Of a stretch of DNA of 64,000 bases, positions 22,301 to 34,400 are shown piece after piece. The stretch comes from Pyxicephalus adspersus (lineage: Eukaryota; Chordata; Amphibia; Anura; Pyxicephalidae), in the NCBI RefSeq assembly GCF_032062135.1, contig NC_092860.1, positions 155,702,618-155,766,617 of the forward strand, written 5' to 3'. The first letter of the stretch is position 1, and each line of letters opens with the position of its first letter. The notes below the pieces were generated by a model. It ran no database searches. It was given only the letters and a program-made list of their open reading frames with translations, and was not told the origin of the DNA. Made by a program: the position numbers and the translations under genes.

Positions 22301-25300
22301 CATGCAAGAAAGAAATACAAGGAGCTATCAAATACTCACCAATCGTATGACTGGGGTCAATTCCATCAAAAGGAGTGTAGCCAGGGAGGAACCTGGGCCC
22401 TGCGTAGTAAGCAAAGGGAATATTAAAGTGATGACACAACCAGCCACCACCAGGTCAGACACAAAACACTCTACCAAGGTCACACACAAGGCGGCATGCA
22501 TGGAGCCACTATTCGCACAGACACAAGAAGACACACAGAGCCCGCAGACAGGAGGCGCGCACAGAGCCGCCATTCGCTCAGGCACAAGGCGCGCACAGAG
22601 CCGCGATCCGCTCAGACACAAAGCGCGCAAACAGCCGCCATCCACTCAGACACAAGGCGCGCAAACAGCCGCCATCCACTCAGGCACAAAACACAGTAGC
22701 TCTGCTCTGTGTGTCTATAGAGAACCTCGGCTATTACTTTATCCACAGATCACAGTATAATAGCGTGGTGGTCAGTGGGAAGAATTCCTCTTACATTGCT
22801 GGCCAATAGGAAGAATGTCACCCTTACAGATTGCCAAAAATATAATTTGTGGTAACAGACCCGAGAGGAACACATTACCCATTACCTAGGAATCCCTAGC
22901 AACATCTGCAGGAACCCTGGTTGAGAACAACTGGGTAATAGTTTAAAAAACAAAAATCAACATTTTGTATTCTTACAAGACCAGAAAAAGAATTCATTCA
23001 CTCAAAGTGTCATCCAAACCTCTGCACACAGATCACCAACATACAAAGATCCTTACCAAATCTACAGGGACTTCTTTCCTGGCTAAAGGGCGGATGAGAA
23101 GCGGGGTTATTTGCGAGGGGGATAAATGGACAAGGTGCTGAAGGAAGAGCGTTTTGTATAGGAAGACCTGAAAAGAGAATTTGCAATAAAGTGGCTAATC
23201 TCTAAAGACATTGGAATCCCACAGGAATTCATTTTGTACTACAGTCAGTTGTTTTGTAGATTGAAGATGTGATCATTCATGTCCCCCACCCCAAAGAGGG
23301 TCATGTACACACAAGGTGTCCAGGCATGGAACGAGATGACACAGACAAACACATATTTTATAATAATAGCACATGTTTGGAAATCATTTCAACTTCTTTT
23401 CTCACTGTGACCATCAGAAAAATGAAATCTAAGCTCATCTTGAGGAATCCGCAATTTGGAAATACACATGGAGTGTACGGTTCCATACCGTTAGACACAT
23501 TCACACACATATAGCCAAGAAACAAACACAACATTCACAACTCGTTGATTGATATCAATATTCTCCTTTATTGTTTGATGACAGAAACTCAGCTACCTTC
23601 TCTCCTCATCATCAGTTGTCCACTGAGATATTGTAATAAATGTTAAATGCTGCTCCAGTGCCAAGGTGCCCATCACCTTCTGAGTCTCCCAGTACGTGGT
23701 GAGACAACAGGGTCATGACTTCAAGCATGCTCCATTGCTCAGGGGGTAGGATCAAATATCCATGGTTTCAAGGCATCCAAAGATACTTACAGGAAAAGGA
23801 GAAGCTTTAAATGATGGCACCCCCTGTCCAAGAGTCTGCTCTATTTTTTCACTTACACGTATCTTCTTTCCCCGTGTCTTCTGCTTGTCTCAGGGTAGGT
23901 TCTCTCTCTTCTATTCTGGAGGTGGTAAATGGTCCTTACTGCTGCTGCTGCACAGAATAATTCCAATGGAATGGAATGTGAACACAGTTCAGTGAAGTAG
24001 CATTTGAAGTCCATGTGGGCTTCACAATGCACCCCAAATGTAGCCATGACAGTTTGCATTGGGAGTTGGGTTGACTTAGGTTTACTAGGAACCTAATGAA
24101 AATGTGCCCATTCTTTTAACAGGGTGTCAAAAAGTTCAGTATTCTCCCCAGAATACTTTAAGCCCTGTATTGTGACCCCATAACCACTCAAAAACAGCCG
24201 GGTGGTTACTGAGAAGTGGTGCACCTGGCTAAAAGGGACCGGGGAGAACACTGCAACTGTATGATCAGCAGTCTGGAGTAAGGCATGGGGGGTTCAGGAT
24301 GGAGCAGGGCGACATATATACCGTACAGCATATTGAACAGAAAGCTGCAGTCTGGAATTTGTCAATTGCAGCAGTGTGTACAGAGTGGGATGGTTTGGAC
24401 TTCTAAACAAATTTTCCCTTGTGAAACCCTTAAAATGGTTTTTAGGTGTCACGGAATCCCTGTTAATGGAAAAATGTGTATTGGTTGGCAGTGTGAAGAA
24501 TACATTAGGGGTCAGAATGCCACCCTCCCCAATAGACTTTGCTCAGTGGTATTGGCCCTTGAACTATGCAGGCACCGTCTTATGAGGCTCAAGGATCCTC
24601 AGGCAACTTCTGATGGAACCATAGAGTTCCATGGAACCCTGGTTGAGAAAGGCTGGTTTACAGAATGCAACAAACAGCTGGAATGGGCATACTTTCTACC
24701 AATATTGTAAACACAAATCTCACCCTCTGTCGCACTAAACTCAGCAGATGCTACCTCTAATTTTCTAATTACTCTAGGAGGTTCATTGTTCTAAAAAAGT
24801 ACTAGATGATAAGACAACACCACTAGGATACATCATCCAAAAGACTCCAACAAGAAACAATAAAGAGTTCAGTTTCCTGGTCATTATATTGAGTATTGGG
24901 GAATGGGTGGTGTGTATGGTACAACCTGGGAATTCGCAACAAAGGATTTATTAAAGCTCTCCAAGACTGGAGAAGATAGGAAGATAGATAAAAAAAATCT
25001 AGGGAATCCAACAAAACTAGAATGGATCTGGTCCAGGATTGAAAAAAATTGTAAACTTATAACAAATGGTTTTTATGAAATCTGTTTACTGGATCATTCA
25101 AGTTTAGATAGTCTATCTTCTCCAATTTTGGACAGCTTTACCAAATCAGACCCAACGTGTCCTGAGTTTGACCAGAACTGCAAGCCAATTTGTGCAACCA
25201 GCATGATGTATAACATAACTGAATGTTTGTGAAACATTCCTATGCTATGAAAAAATCCTACATAATGCTCCAATATGTGTTCCATAATTAACCCAAAATC

Positions 25301-26202
25301 TTTTCCTGGTGTCCACTGTCTGGATTACTAACTACACTGATAGATTAGAAACTCAGAAATAACCATTAATGGAATCTGGGCATCCATAGCAGTGTTTCTG
25401 GAACTTTTTATCATGGGGGAACCCTTGAAATATCTTTCAGGTATTCGGGAACCCTGGCTATGATTACTATATCCACAGCACACAGTATATTAGTATGGTG
25501 GTCAGAATGCCTCTTACATTGCTGGCCATTGGGGAGAATCTCACCTTTACAAGATCATTGGTGTCATTTAGTCTGACCTGAGAGGCACAAACTGCTCACT
25601 GCTCAAGGAACCCCTTGTATCCTGTGGAGGAACCTTGGTGTATAATACGTCAAAATGCTTCACTTTATTAGAAAATACCAATAGTGAACCTTCACTTAGT
25701 GGTATGAAGTACATAGGATTGACAAAACGAGTATTGGCATACCAAACCTTACTATACAGCAGTCTGCCATATTCACTACAATGTATGGAGTCGAGAGGTC
25801 AGTGTGCCACTAACATCAGAATTGAGAATTCCATGTATTAATATTAATATTATTATTACAGCAGCAGCAGCGGGATGGTTCAGGAAGGTAATCTATAGCA
25901 CACCCAGGATTGTCCCACTTCCTACCATCAAAGTAATGGAGGATTTCACAGTGTGTGCTTATCGGTCTCATAAGTGGTGTACAAATCTGATCTCCTTTTA
26001 CAAGTAGAGGACATATAATATGCAAAAAAATAGACATTTACTACTCTTACAAGACCACAAAAAGATATCATTCACCCAGAGTGAACACAGATGACATAAC
26101 GAAGATACTTACCAAGGCATCTTGGGCCTTTTTTCTCAACTGGCAGAGAATAGACAACACTCCTTGGGGGGGCTACAGGAGGAGCACGTGGTATGGAAAG
26201 AC
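19314..26202 (-). CDS. pced1a: PCED1 C-terminal tail, chain of phase 1-1 exons
   Basis: Exons 26113-26202 (90 nt), 23057-23167 (111), 22340-22399 (60), 21841-21894 (54), 20629-20733 (105) and 19848-19973 (126) all begin and end in phase 1, so each could be skipped without frame loss. The last coding exon is 19314-19534. The peptides are low in complexity and rich in Pro, Gly, Phe and Asn ([67 protein letters not shown]). The protein ends in a basic, Tyr/Pro-rich stretch ([25 protein letters not shown] at the very end). The first two exons share flanking intron sequence (see findings). The acceptor of exon 19848-19973 has a weak pyrimidine tract, so its left edge is the least certain boundary. 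Confidence 0.8.
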
Positions 26203-29200
26203 CTGAAATGAGAATTTGCATCAAAGTGGTTGGTTATGACAATATTTAAAAACTTTGGCTCTGAAGGCCACTTACAGAGGGTTCAGAGACTTTGAAGCTG
26301 GACCGAACGATGAGGATTTAGGATCTATTCTGGTTTTTGATGACTAGAAGGTTCTGGACATAGATGGTCAGCTATCAGAAGTTAAAAAAAGTTCTCTCTG
26401 TGACCATCACACATGAAGTGCAACTTTTACCTGTGCAACCCTACCCGAGGAAATTCTTTCCTTATCATACTGCATCTAAATAAAAAGACCTCCACCTAAG
26501 CCACCCATTGCAAGCAACAGAACTATCAAATGTGGACATTTTTATTGTGAGATCTCTCTGACCTTCAGAGAATTACAAGAAAGTCAACAACACAAACAAA
26601 CCTAAACTCTGTGGTACAGATCAGAAATGTTCCCACACAAAAAACCATGGGAATGACAAAATTTACAACCGATTAGTGAATAAGTTTGTCCACCGCCAAC
26701 AACTAAAGTACTTTACGAATGTCAGATTACAGTCACTGGAAATGAGGGCTATTCTGTTCTATGGGGAGGGAAGGAGAAAGTAGCACCCTGCTTGCTCTGT
26801 CATTTGCCAATCCCTCAGGGCCAATTGATGAACTTTTTTTTATTGTTTATAGGCTGCTGGAAACCAAAGCTCATCAACTCTTATCTATTTCTCCAGCCCC
26901 CATCTGACTATATGAAGCTAAAACAAATGATTTGCTTGGACAGTAAAATTGCTCAGAGGGGGTGCTTCCTGATCCGACACCACCAATGCTCACTTGTAGC
27001 AGCTCTGGCATTAGAAATTGTAGCCACATTGCAAGCTCAGTGAATGTAACATCCAGAAAAACTACAACAGGCACAATATCATCATCAAGCTTACTGCCTG
27101 GACACTCAATTCAAACAAGGGTTGGTAAGGATATTCCCTTCCTTCTTAGGTTTCACCATAAAACTATGCAAGGTCATTCTATATATCATGGCAATTGTAA
27201 AGCAGACAGTGTTTAATTTATGTTACATTACATAATATTAATAATAATAATAGATTGAAATCAAAGAATATGAAAACAGCTGGGATGCAAATTTCTATTT
27301 AAATCCCGATTCAACAATCCAAGAATCAAAGGAGAAAAATAGATTTTAGAAAAATAGATTTTCATTGACAGGTAATCGTGCCATTACCCCCTGAAGAAGC
27401 CTACATTGGGCGAAACGTGTTGGGTAAACCCCATATGCGACCAGGAGTGTTAATTTGCGTATGCTGGATTTTAAAGGCAACTAATTGCCCTTTGAATTTT
27501 ATGTACAGGTCAGTTACAAGTTGTCTAGAGTCAATGGCCATAATTTTGCCAACTGTCTATGAAAATCTATTGTTTTCCTCTCTTTTGTTGCTTGTATTGT
27601 TGAGTCGAGATTTAAATTTTAATTTGCATGCCAAAAAACCTGCTGTTTTCTTATCCTTTGATTTTGACCTATGTAAGGTCATTCTTTCCATGTTCCTAAC
27701 AAAGTCAGACATGTAAATTAAATACAAGTCAAAGAAATACCCAAATACCCTCCATGGAAAATGGGATTCAAAATGCTTACCTCTCACTTGGCGCTGATCT
27801 GAAGGCTGCACACCCCAGGCTTGAGCAATATGAGCCATCAGGATGCAGGTATACTGCCGATGGGCCAGCTGATTCCAGTGGGTGGCATCTTTAGCCCTGG
27901 AGTGCAGCTCGAAGCGGAAGAAAAAATGCATGTCTATCACATCCAATTTGTGCAAATCCGCCAGAGTGGCGCTGTAGAAATTCCCCTTAATGATGTCCCA
28001 GCGTACATTTGGAATTGGGTACTGTACAAAGGAAGAAAAGATAAGAGGGGGGTATTAGGATAAATTATACAAAAATTTACTACCAACCTGTTGCACCAAT
28101 ACTTGTATAAATATGATTTACTACGACCCCTGCTAAGTATATTGCAAACACCGGGTACACATATCTTCCTAAATGGAGCACTGGCAATCATCCCCTTGGA
28201 AGTGGAAAAAATTATTTTTAAAGTGTTGGCTATAAGGATAACTTATGGAATGCAGGATACAAGCCGCATTCTTTGTGATCATAAAACAGCCATCAAGGGT
28301 TTACTAAGGAGAGACAATGATTGATCATCCATGGGTAGATGCTGGAGGATCCTTATCACAATGGCCAGGTGGCCCCCTGGTGATATTTACTGCCCACAAT
28401 GGTTTTATGTCTTCCTGGGGTGAAATGTAAACAACAAACTCAGCCTGGACATTGTGACCTATTGAACAAAACTAATGATTGATCAACAACATTGTTTGCT
28501 GTGGACTTGGAAAAGGGGTTGAAGGAGGCTAAAGCTACGTACACACTTCCAATTATTATCGTTGGAAAACGAACGACGAACGATCCTGCACGATATCTAC
28601 GAACGATCGTATAGCACCGATCCTGCACATAGAGATAACGACACGATCGTTCGTAGATATTGTACACACAATAGATACGATCGTTTGAGCGATAGAGAAA
28701 CTATGTGCACGACAGGAAAGTGAACGAACGTTCGTTCATCACGCATGCTCAGCCCATGGACGATCAACGAACGACCGTACACACGAACGATGTTCAACGA
28801 TCGTCGTCCAATCCGATCCGCCGGTCCGGTCGTTCGTTTCCAACGACTTTCCTCGTTCGTCGGCGTCGTTGGTTACTTTTTTACGAACGATTTTTTGCCC
28901 AATCGATCGTTCGTCGTTCGTTTTGAACGATAAAAATTGGAAGTGTGTACGCACCTTAAACCCTGGCTGATGTGGTTGTGTGACAATAACCATTGCTTGG
29001 TATACAGACTCCCATCCCTTTCCCATGTACCATATTACCAATTTCCCTTTTTTTCTTGTAAATAATATGTATATAATATCCTATTCTGTAAATAAGCTTT
29101 TCCCTTTTCAAAGATCTATTGGTCCTTCTCTGACACCCCAAACGGAGCACATTTACAACCCCTATTTCTTGCAGATCCATGTAAAATGCAAAAATTGGTC

Positions 29201-31383
29201 AGCAAACAACACAGCATCAGACAGGGTTATTATTATAGAGGATTCATATAGCGCCAACATATGACGCAGCGCTGTACATTACATATATTATTATTATAGA
29301 GGATTCATATAGCGCCAACATATCACGCAGCGCTGTACATTAAATAGAGGTTGCAAATGACAGACAGACAGAGGAGGAGAGGACCCTGCCCCGAAGAGCT
29401 TACAATCTAAGAGGTGGGGGAAGTATCACACAATAGGAGGGAGATAAGGAATGGTGGGGGAGTAGTGAGGGGTTAAGGAGACAGAAGAAGATGGGTAGGT
29501 GAGTTTCAAAGGGTGTGTATGGGGTAGGTTAATGGGAAGGCTGTGTATGGGATAGGTAGGTGGGAAGGCTGTGTAAGGGTAGGTTAATGGGAAGGCTGTG
29601 CATGGGGTAGGTAGGTGGGAAGGCTGTGCATAGGGCAGGTAGGAGGGAAGGCTGTGCATAGGGCAGGTAGGAGGGAAGGCTGTGCATAGGGCAGGTAGGA
29701 GGGAAGGCTGTGAAGGCTGTGCATAGGGCAGGTAGGAGGGAAGGCTGTGCATAGGGCAGGTAGGAGGGAAGGCTGTGCATAGGGCAGGTAGGAGGGAAGG
29801 CTGTGCGAGACAAGTCAGGGGTGGACTGTCAGAATACAGATTGTACTGTAAACCAAGGGAGAATAGGAAACTACCAAGAGAGGAGGTGTACCGAGGGTTC
29901 GTGTAGCATTGTATGAGAACAGGAGAAAATGAACAAAGTGGACAAATATGAAGTGACATTTAAATTCTCTCTAGGGGCTTTTCCGCCCATCATTTCAGTA
30001 GTTGGATTGTACACAGCTGATGGAATCCCTGTCCAATGCATTCTGCCACCACAGGAGGTCACAAAACTAAATCCAACAAATAAACTGCCCAATCTAAACA
30101 AGGGGAATCATTTATAAGGACCCCCTGAAGACTTCTAACACTGCAGGTAACAGAAGAAGCTTTATGGCTGAGCTAATCATTTCCATTTATCTGAGAGGTT
30201 CCCACATACCAAGGTTGGGAGACAAAAAGTGAAAATCTAAGCAGAATATTGATCACTGTGAGAGACTTCTGACCCTTAAGGTGTACCTGAACTCAGATAT
30301 GGAGGATCTATGCAACAGAGGACCTGAAATCCTAATTGTGCATAAATAGTACCCTGAAAGGTTTGCCATTTGCCTAAAATACATACAGAATAAAAAGTGA
30401 CAGTGAACAACCCCGTCATTACTTAAGCTAGGCAAGCGTGGAAATGCAAACATGGAATTTGAACATTAAAGCTCATTAGGCTGGGGCCCCACTTCTATTT
30501 CTTTTGGTTTCATGGTGGATACACTATGAGGGTCAGTTGGGTTTCTTTGCATGCACGATCCCTAGTGTTGCACTAGCTGCATCTTCTTTGGGCTCTTTCA
30601 CATTTCTGCTTGTAGCTCTCAAGCGCAGAGACAATTGCTGCTGTGTGCTTAGGAGTTGGAAATCACATTGCAGGTGACCAGATTTGCAAATGGCTGTGAC
30701 CACAGTACAAATCTTCAAACAAAGGGGTAATGTCGCCTTTGTATTGCACCGTGATCTGCTACAAACGCATGCAAAACATGGTTTACAACTTCTCTCTTAG
30801 GTCTGAAATGACCCACAGGCAGATAGGTTATGGTTATCCATATTTGCCAGAAAAACAGACTACAAGCTCTAATACCAAACTTAATTACTAGGGGTCCATC
30901 TTTTTTTCGACTTAGTAACCAAGGCTAGAAGTCACTTATTGATTGATCGCACTATGGATATCGACTAACAACAGAGATCTACCATTAAACATACTTAAGT
31001 CTATGTACTGCCTGCACAGCTTACACCATTGGAAGCCAACTGATCCCCCAACAAGTGGAATAATTCAGTGTGTGGGAAAGGGGGTTTCAGAGTGCAGTCA
31101 TCCAGAAAGATCCCCTTTATTACAGAGCTACATATTAACCTCCCTAGAGTTCTATTTCCGTTCAAATTTCCATGCGAAAAGCATTTCATTTTTTTTGAAT
31201 GGAAATTTATTTTACATCGTAGGCTATAATTTTTCGGCATAACTTACCGAAATATGTCCAATATTTAATAAATTTATTATTAAACTTTAAATGAAAAAAC
31301 ACAAAAATCTGTTAAAAAAAATGAAATTAGTTAAACATGAAATGTAACTGTACAGTAGGTTGTATAATAAAATTAAATTATAA

Positions 31384-31447
<64 letters not shown>

Positions 31448-34400
31448 ATAAAAAATTATTTGTATTAGACTCAATACAGCTATTTTGTATTGAATCCAAT
31501 ACAAAATTATTTGAATTTCCCGCCAATCCGCGCCAATGTCACCGGAAACCTTGGAGATCGTTTCTGCATTTGCCGGCTGGATATCGGCAGAACGTGTCTC
31601 CAGGACCTGCGGGGACCAGCAGGAGGACGGGACGACATCGAAGCAAGGTAAGTGGGTTTTTTATGTTAAAACTACCACGAGTGTGACTTGGGATTACCGC
31701 TATTTGCAGGTAAATAGCGCCCCGAGTCACACTCGGGATTACCGCTAGGGGAGTTAAGAAGAATAAATTTGACAGAAGACAATAATGGCGGGAATTATCA
31801 AAGCAGACGAATATTCCCATATGTTACCTCCAGCACTTCACCAGCCTTGAATCCAACAGGCATGGCCATGTTCCATATCACCAGACATTCGGGGCTTAGC
31901 ACCTCGGTGAGCCGAATAAAAAGGTGGTCAAGGTTAGTTTTGTACATTTCCAGTGATTGGTCATGATACCTGCAGGGGAATAGGTCTGAATATTACGTTC
32001 TTTGAGAACCAAGATCATTCATACTTAACATATATCTTCTACTTTACTGATTCAATGTCTCTTTCCCTGATATTTTCTTTCAAATATCCAAACAAATCAG
32101 AACAAAATATGCCAAACATCAGCCAGTGACTAGTATGATCACTATGAGCACCATCTTGGTGTGACCCAGGCTAGATTAGCAAACTTTTCATCCAACTTTA
32201 AACATTATGTTATATAAAGTTATTACAACCACACAGTAATAAATTACATAATACATTTTCATTGGGGAAGCTTGATCTACTTCCAATATCTCACGATCGC
32301 AAGGAGGAGGTCCGGGCATGTGCAGTATGGTGGGCATGGGGCCATGAGGCATTTGCCTACCAAAAATCAGCTGAGAGATAAAGCTTGGATTCCTATGTAT
32401 GGGGTGGTGGCAAAGGGTGTAAAAGTTCAAGATGTCACCTGAGGAGCACATTTATGGGTTGTGTCATTCACAAGCATGCACAGGTTATGTGTAGTAAGTG
32501 GTGGTGCGTCATCATGGAGGCCAGCAAAGAATAGAAAGTAGATACCACTAGCAGAAAACAAAATGGAGGCCCAGAGTGGAATAGACAGCAGGAGAGTCCA
32601 TAAGAACTGCAAAATATCACTGGACTGCATGGAAGGGTAAGGGAGTAAGAGTGTGTATTGTATTTGTACTTATTCATTCATTTTTATGATATGGTGGAAA
32701 TTTCTCTTTAAGATTAAGTCCAAAACCAATTGTTCCAACATAAATGCAATATTGCCATGAAACCCGGTAGGCCTAAACTATGAATAGATTTCCAAGTAAT
32801 ATCTGGCAGTACAACAAACTTTCATAACCCAAGGACTCCTGGAATCTTATCACAAGGACGTGTCTGGATAGAAGAACTCTTCTGTAATTATTATTCCTGT
32901 GAAGGGGGCATTCTATGCACTGTGACTTGGTGGAAAAATAATGGAAGGCAATGGATTCAAGCCTGGTAGTTATAGTGGGCTACACATGTGAAGGGGAAAT
33001 TAGGGGAATAAGGAACCATCCCTCTCTCCTATCGATGCAAGGGGACTGTACCTGATAACATCCCAGATACACGAGTTGATGATGACAACGTCGGGCTGAG
33101 GTCCCTGTTCGAAGTCGGCCAACACGCTCTCTATGTAGTCCGAATAGACCCGAGTCAGGAAATAGAACCGTACCAGGTGGTGATCAGTTCTGTACTGACG
33201 CACTTCCCGGTAAGTTATGCCGTTGTGCATTTCACCCAGAGATCCCCCTTCCACCAATGTGTCATTTGCAAATGACATCTCACCCTGAAATAAATTGAAT
33301 ACATTTTTAGTAAATCGGAGCTTGAGCCCTGTCTAAATATGGCACACAGAGCTGATCCTACGCTAAATGGTGGGACTGGTCAACCTGGGAAATGGAAAGA
33401 GTTACTATATGCACCCAGTGGCAGGCATAGCCAACAGCGGACTATTGGATCCCTATTGGCTGAGGTGGGTCCGGGGCCCTCATGCTTTGGCACACTTTGC
33501 ACCTCCCTATGTCCACCCCTGTATGCACCATGGCACAGATGTAGAGATTTTCTCAAACCTAACTTTTTTGGAGCTAGGTGGGTGGCAGCCCCTGTATTGT
33601 GACCTAACTCCTTAGTTACCATCCAAAAAAAGCCGGGTGGTGCGCCTAGCTAAAAGGAGCTTCGGAGAACTCTGTCAGGATGACTTATACATCTTGCTGC
33701 TTGCCAGTCCCGGAGCAACAGCTGGTAGGCAATTTGTGCCTCCAAGGTCAGTAACTGACACCAATGATGTGACATTCCTTCCAATGGTCAGCAATGTAAG
33801 AGGAATTCTTCCCACTGACCATCACACTAATATAATGTGAGCTGTGGATATAGTAATCAGGGTAGGTGTTCCATGAAGAGCAAGTGGGCGATAATTAAAA
33901 TGTTACATTCAGGTTGCCTATACTACCACTGGAAGATGCTGAAGGCAAATAACAGTAAATGGAACCCCCAAACTCCCAAAAGGATAACCTGTTTAAAGAG
34001 TACCTCACCTTCCTTTTGAGCTGGTTCTCAGTCAGAAACTCATCATCCTGCAGTATTTTCACAAGATCTTTGTAGACGGATCTTTGAACTGAAACACACA
34101 AAAAGTCTAAATCATCGTGTATGTTCAATGAGTGACTTAATAAAGTTAATCTCCAGCTGACAATACCACCCACCCAACACCATTCAAGTGTGACTGGTAG
34201 TGGGCGAGCGCCAATAGGGCCAATACACCTCTACATTTCCTGCCAGCCCACAACCATCTTCGTCATGCAGATGTCATCGCTGCACGATGAACTCCAGCAT
34301 ATCATTATTACACAGTATTTATATAGCACCATCATATTACGCAGCGCTGTACAAAGTCCATTGTCACTATGTCCATCATGCCTCTCTTCTACTGGGAGTG

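Noticed and set aside
22302..22760. 152-codon plus-strand frame
   Set aside because: It overlaps a minus-strand PC-esterase exon and the 34-bp repeat, so it is an antisense and repeat artefact.
23771..23880. Extra PC-esterase mini-exons with donor-like GTAAGTAT and GTAAGTG sites
   Set aside because: Splice-like sites exist on the minus strand, but the candidate with the better donor breaks the phase 1-1 pattern and the other lacks convincing sequence. The neighbouring exons already join in frame without them.
29426..29959. 177- and 94-codon frames rich in Pro, Leu and Tyr
   Set aside because: Products of the 28-bp minisatellite read in different frames; no independent evidence of coding.
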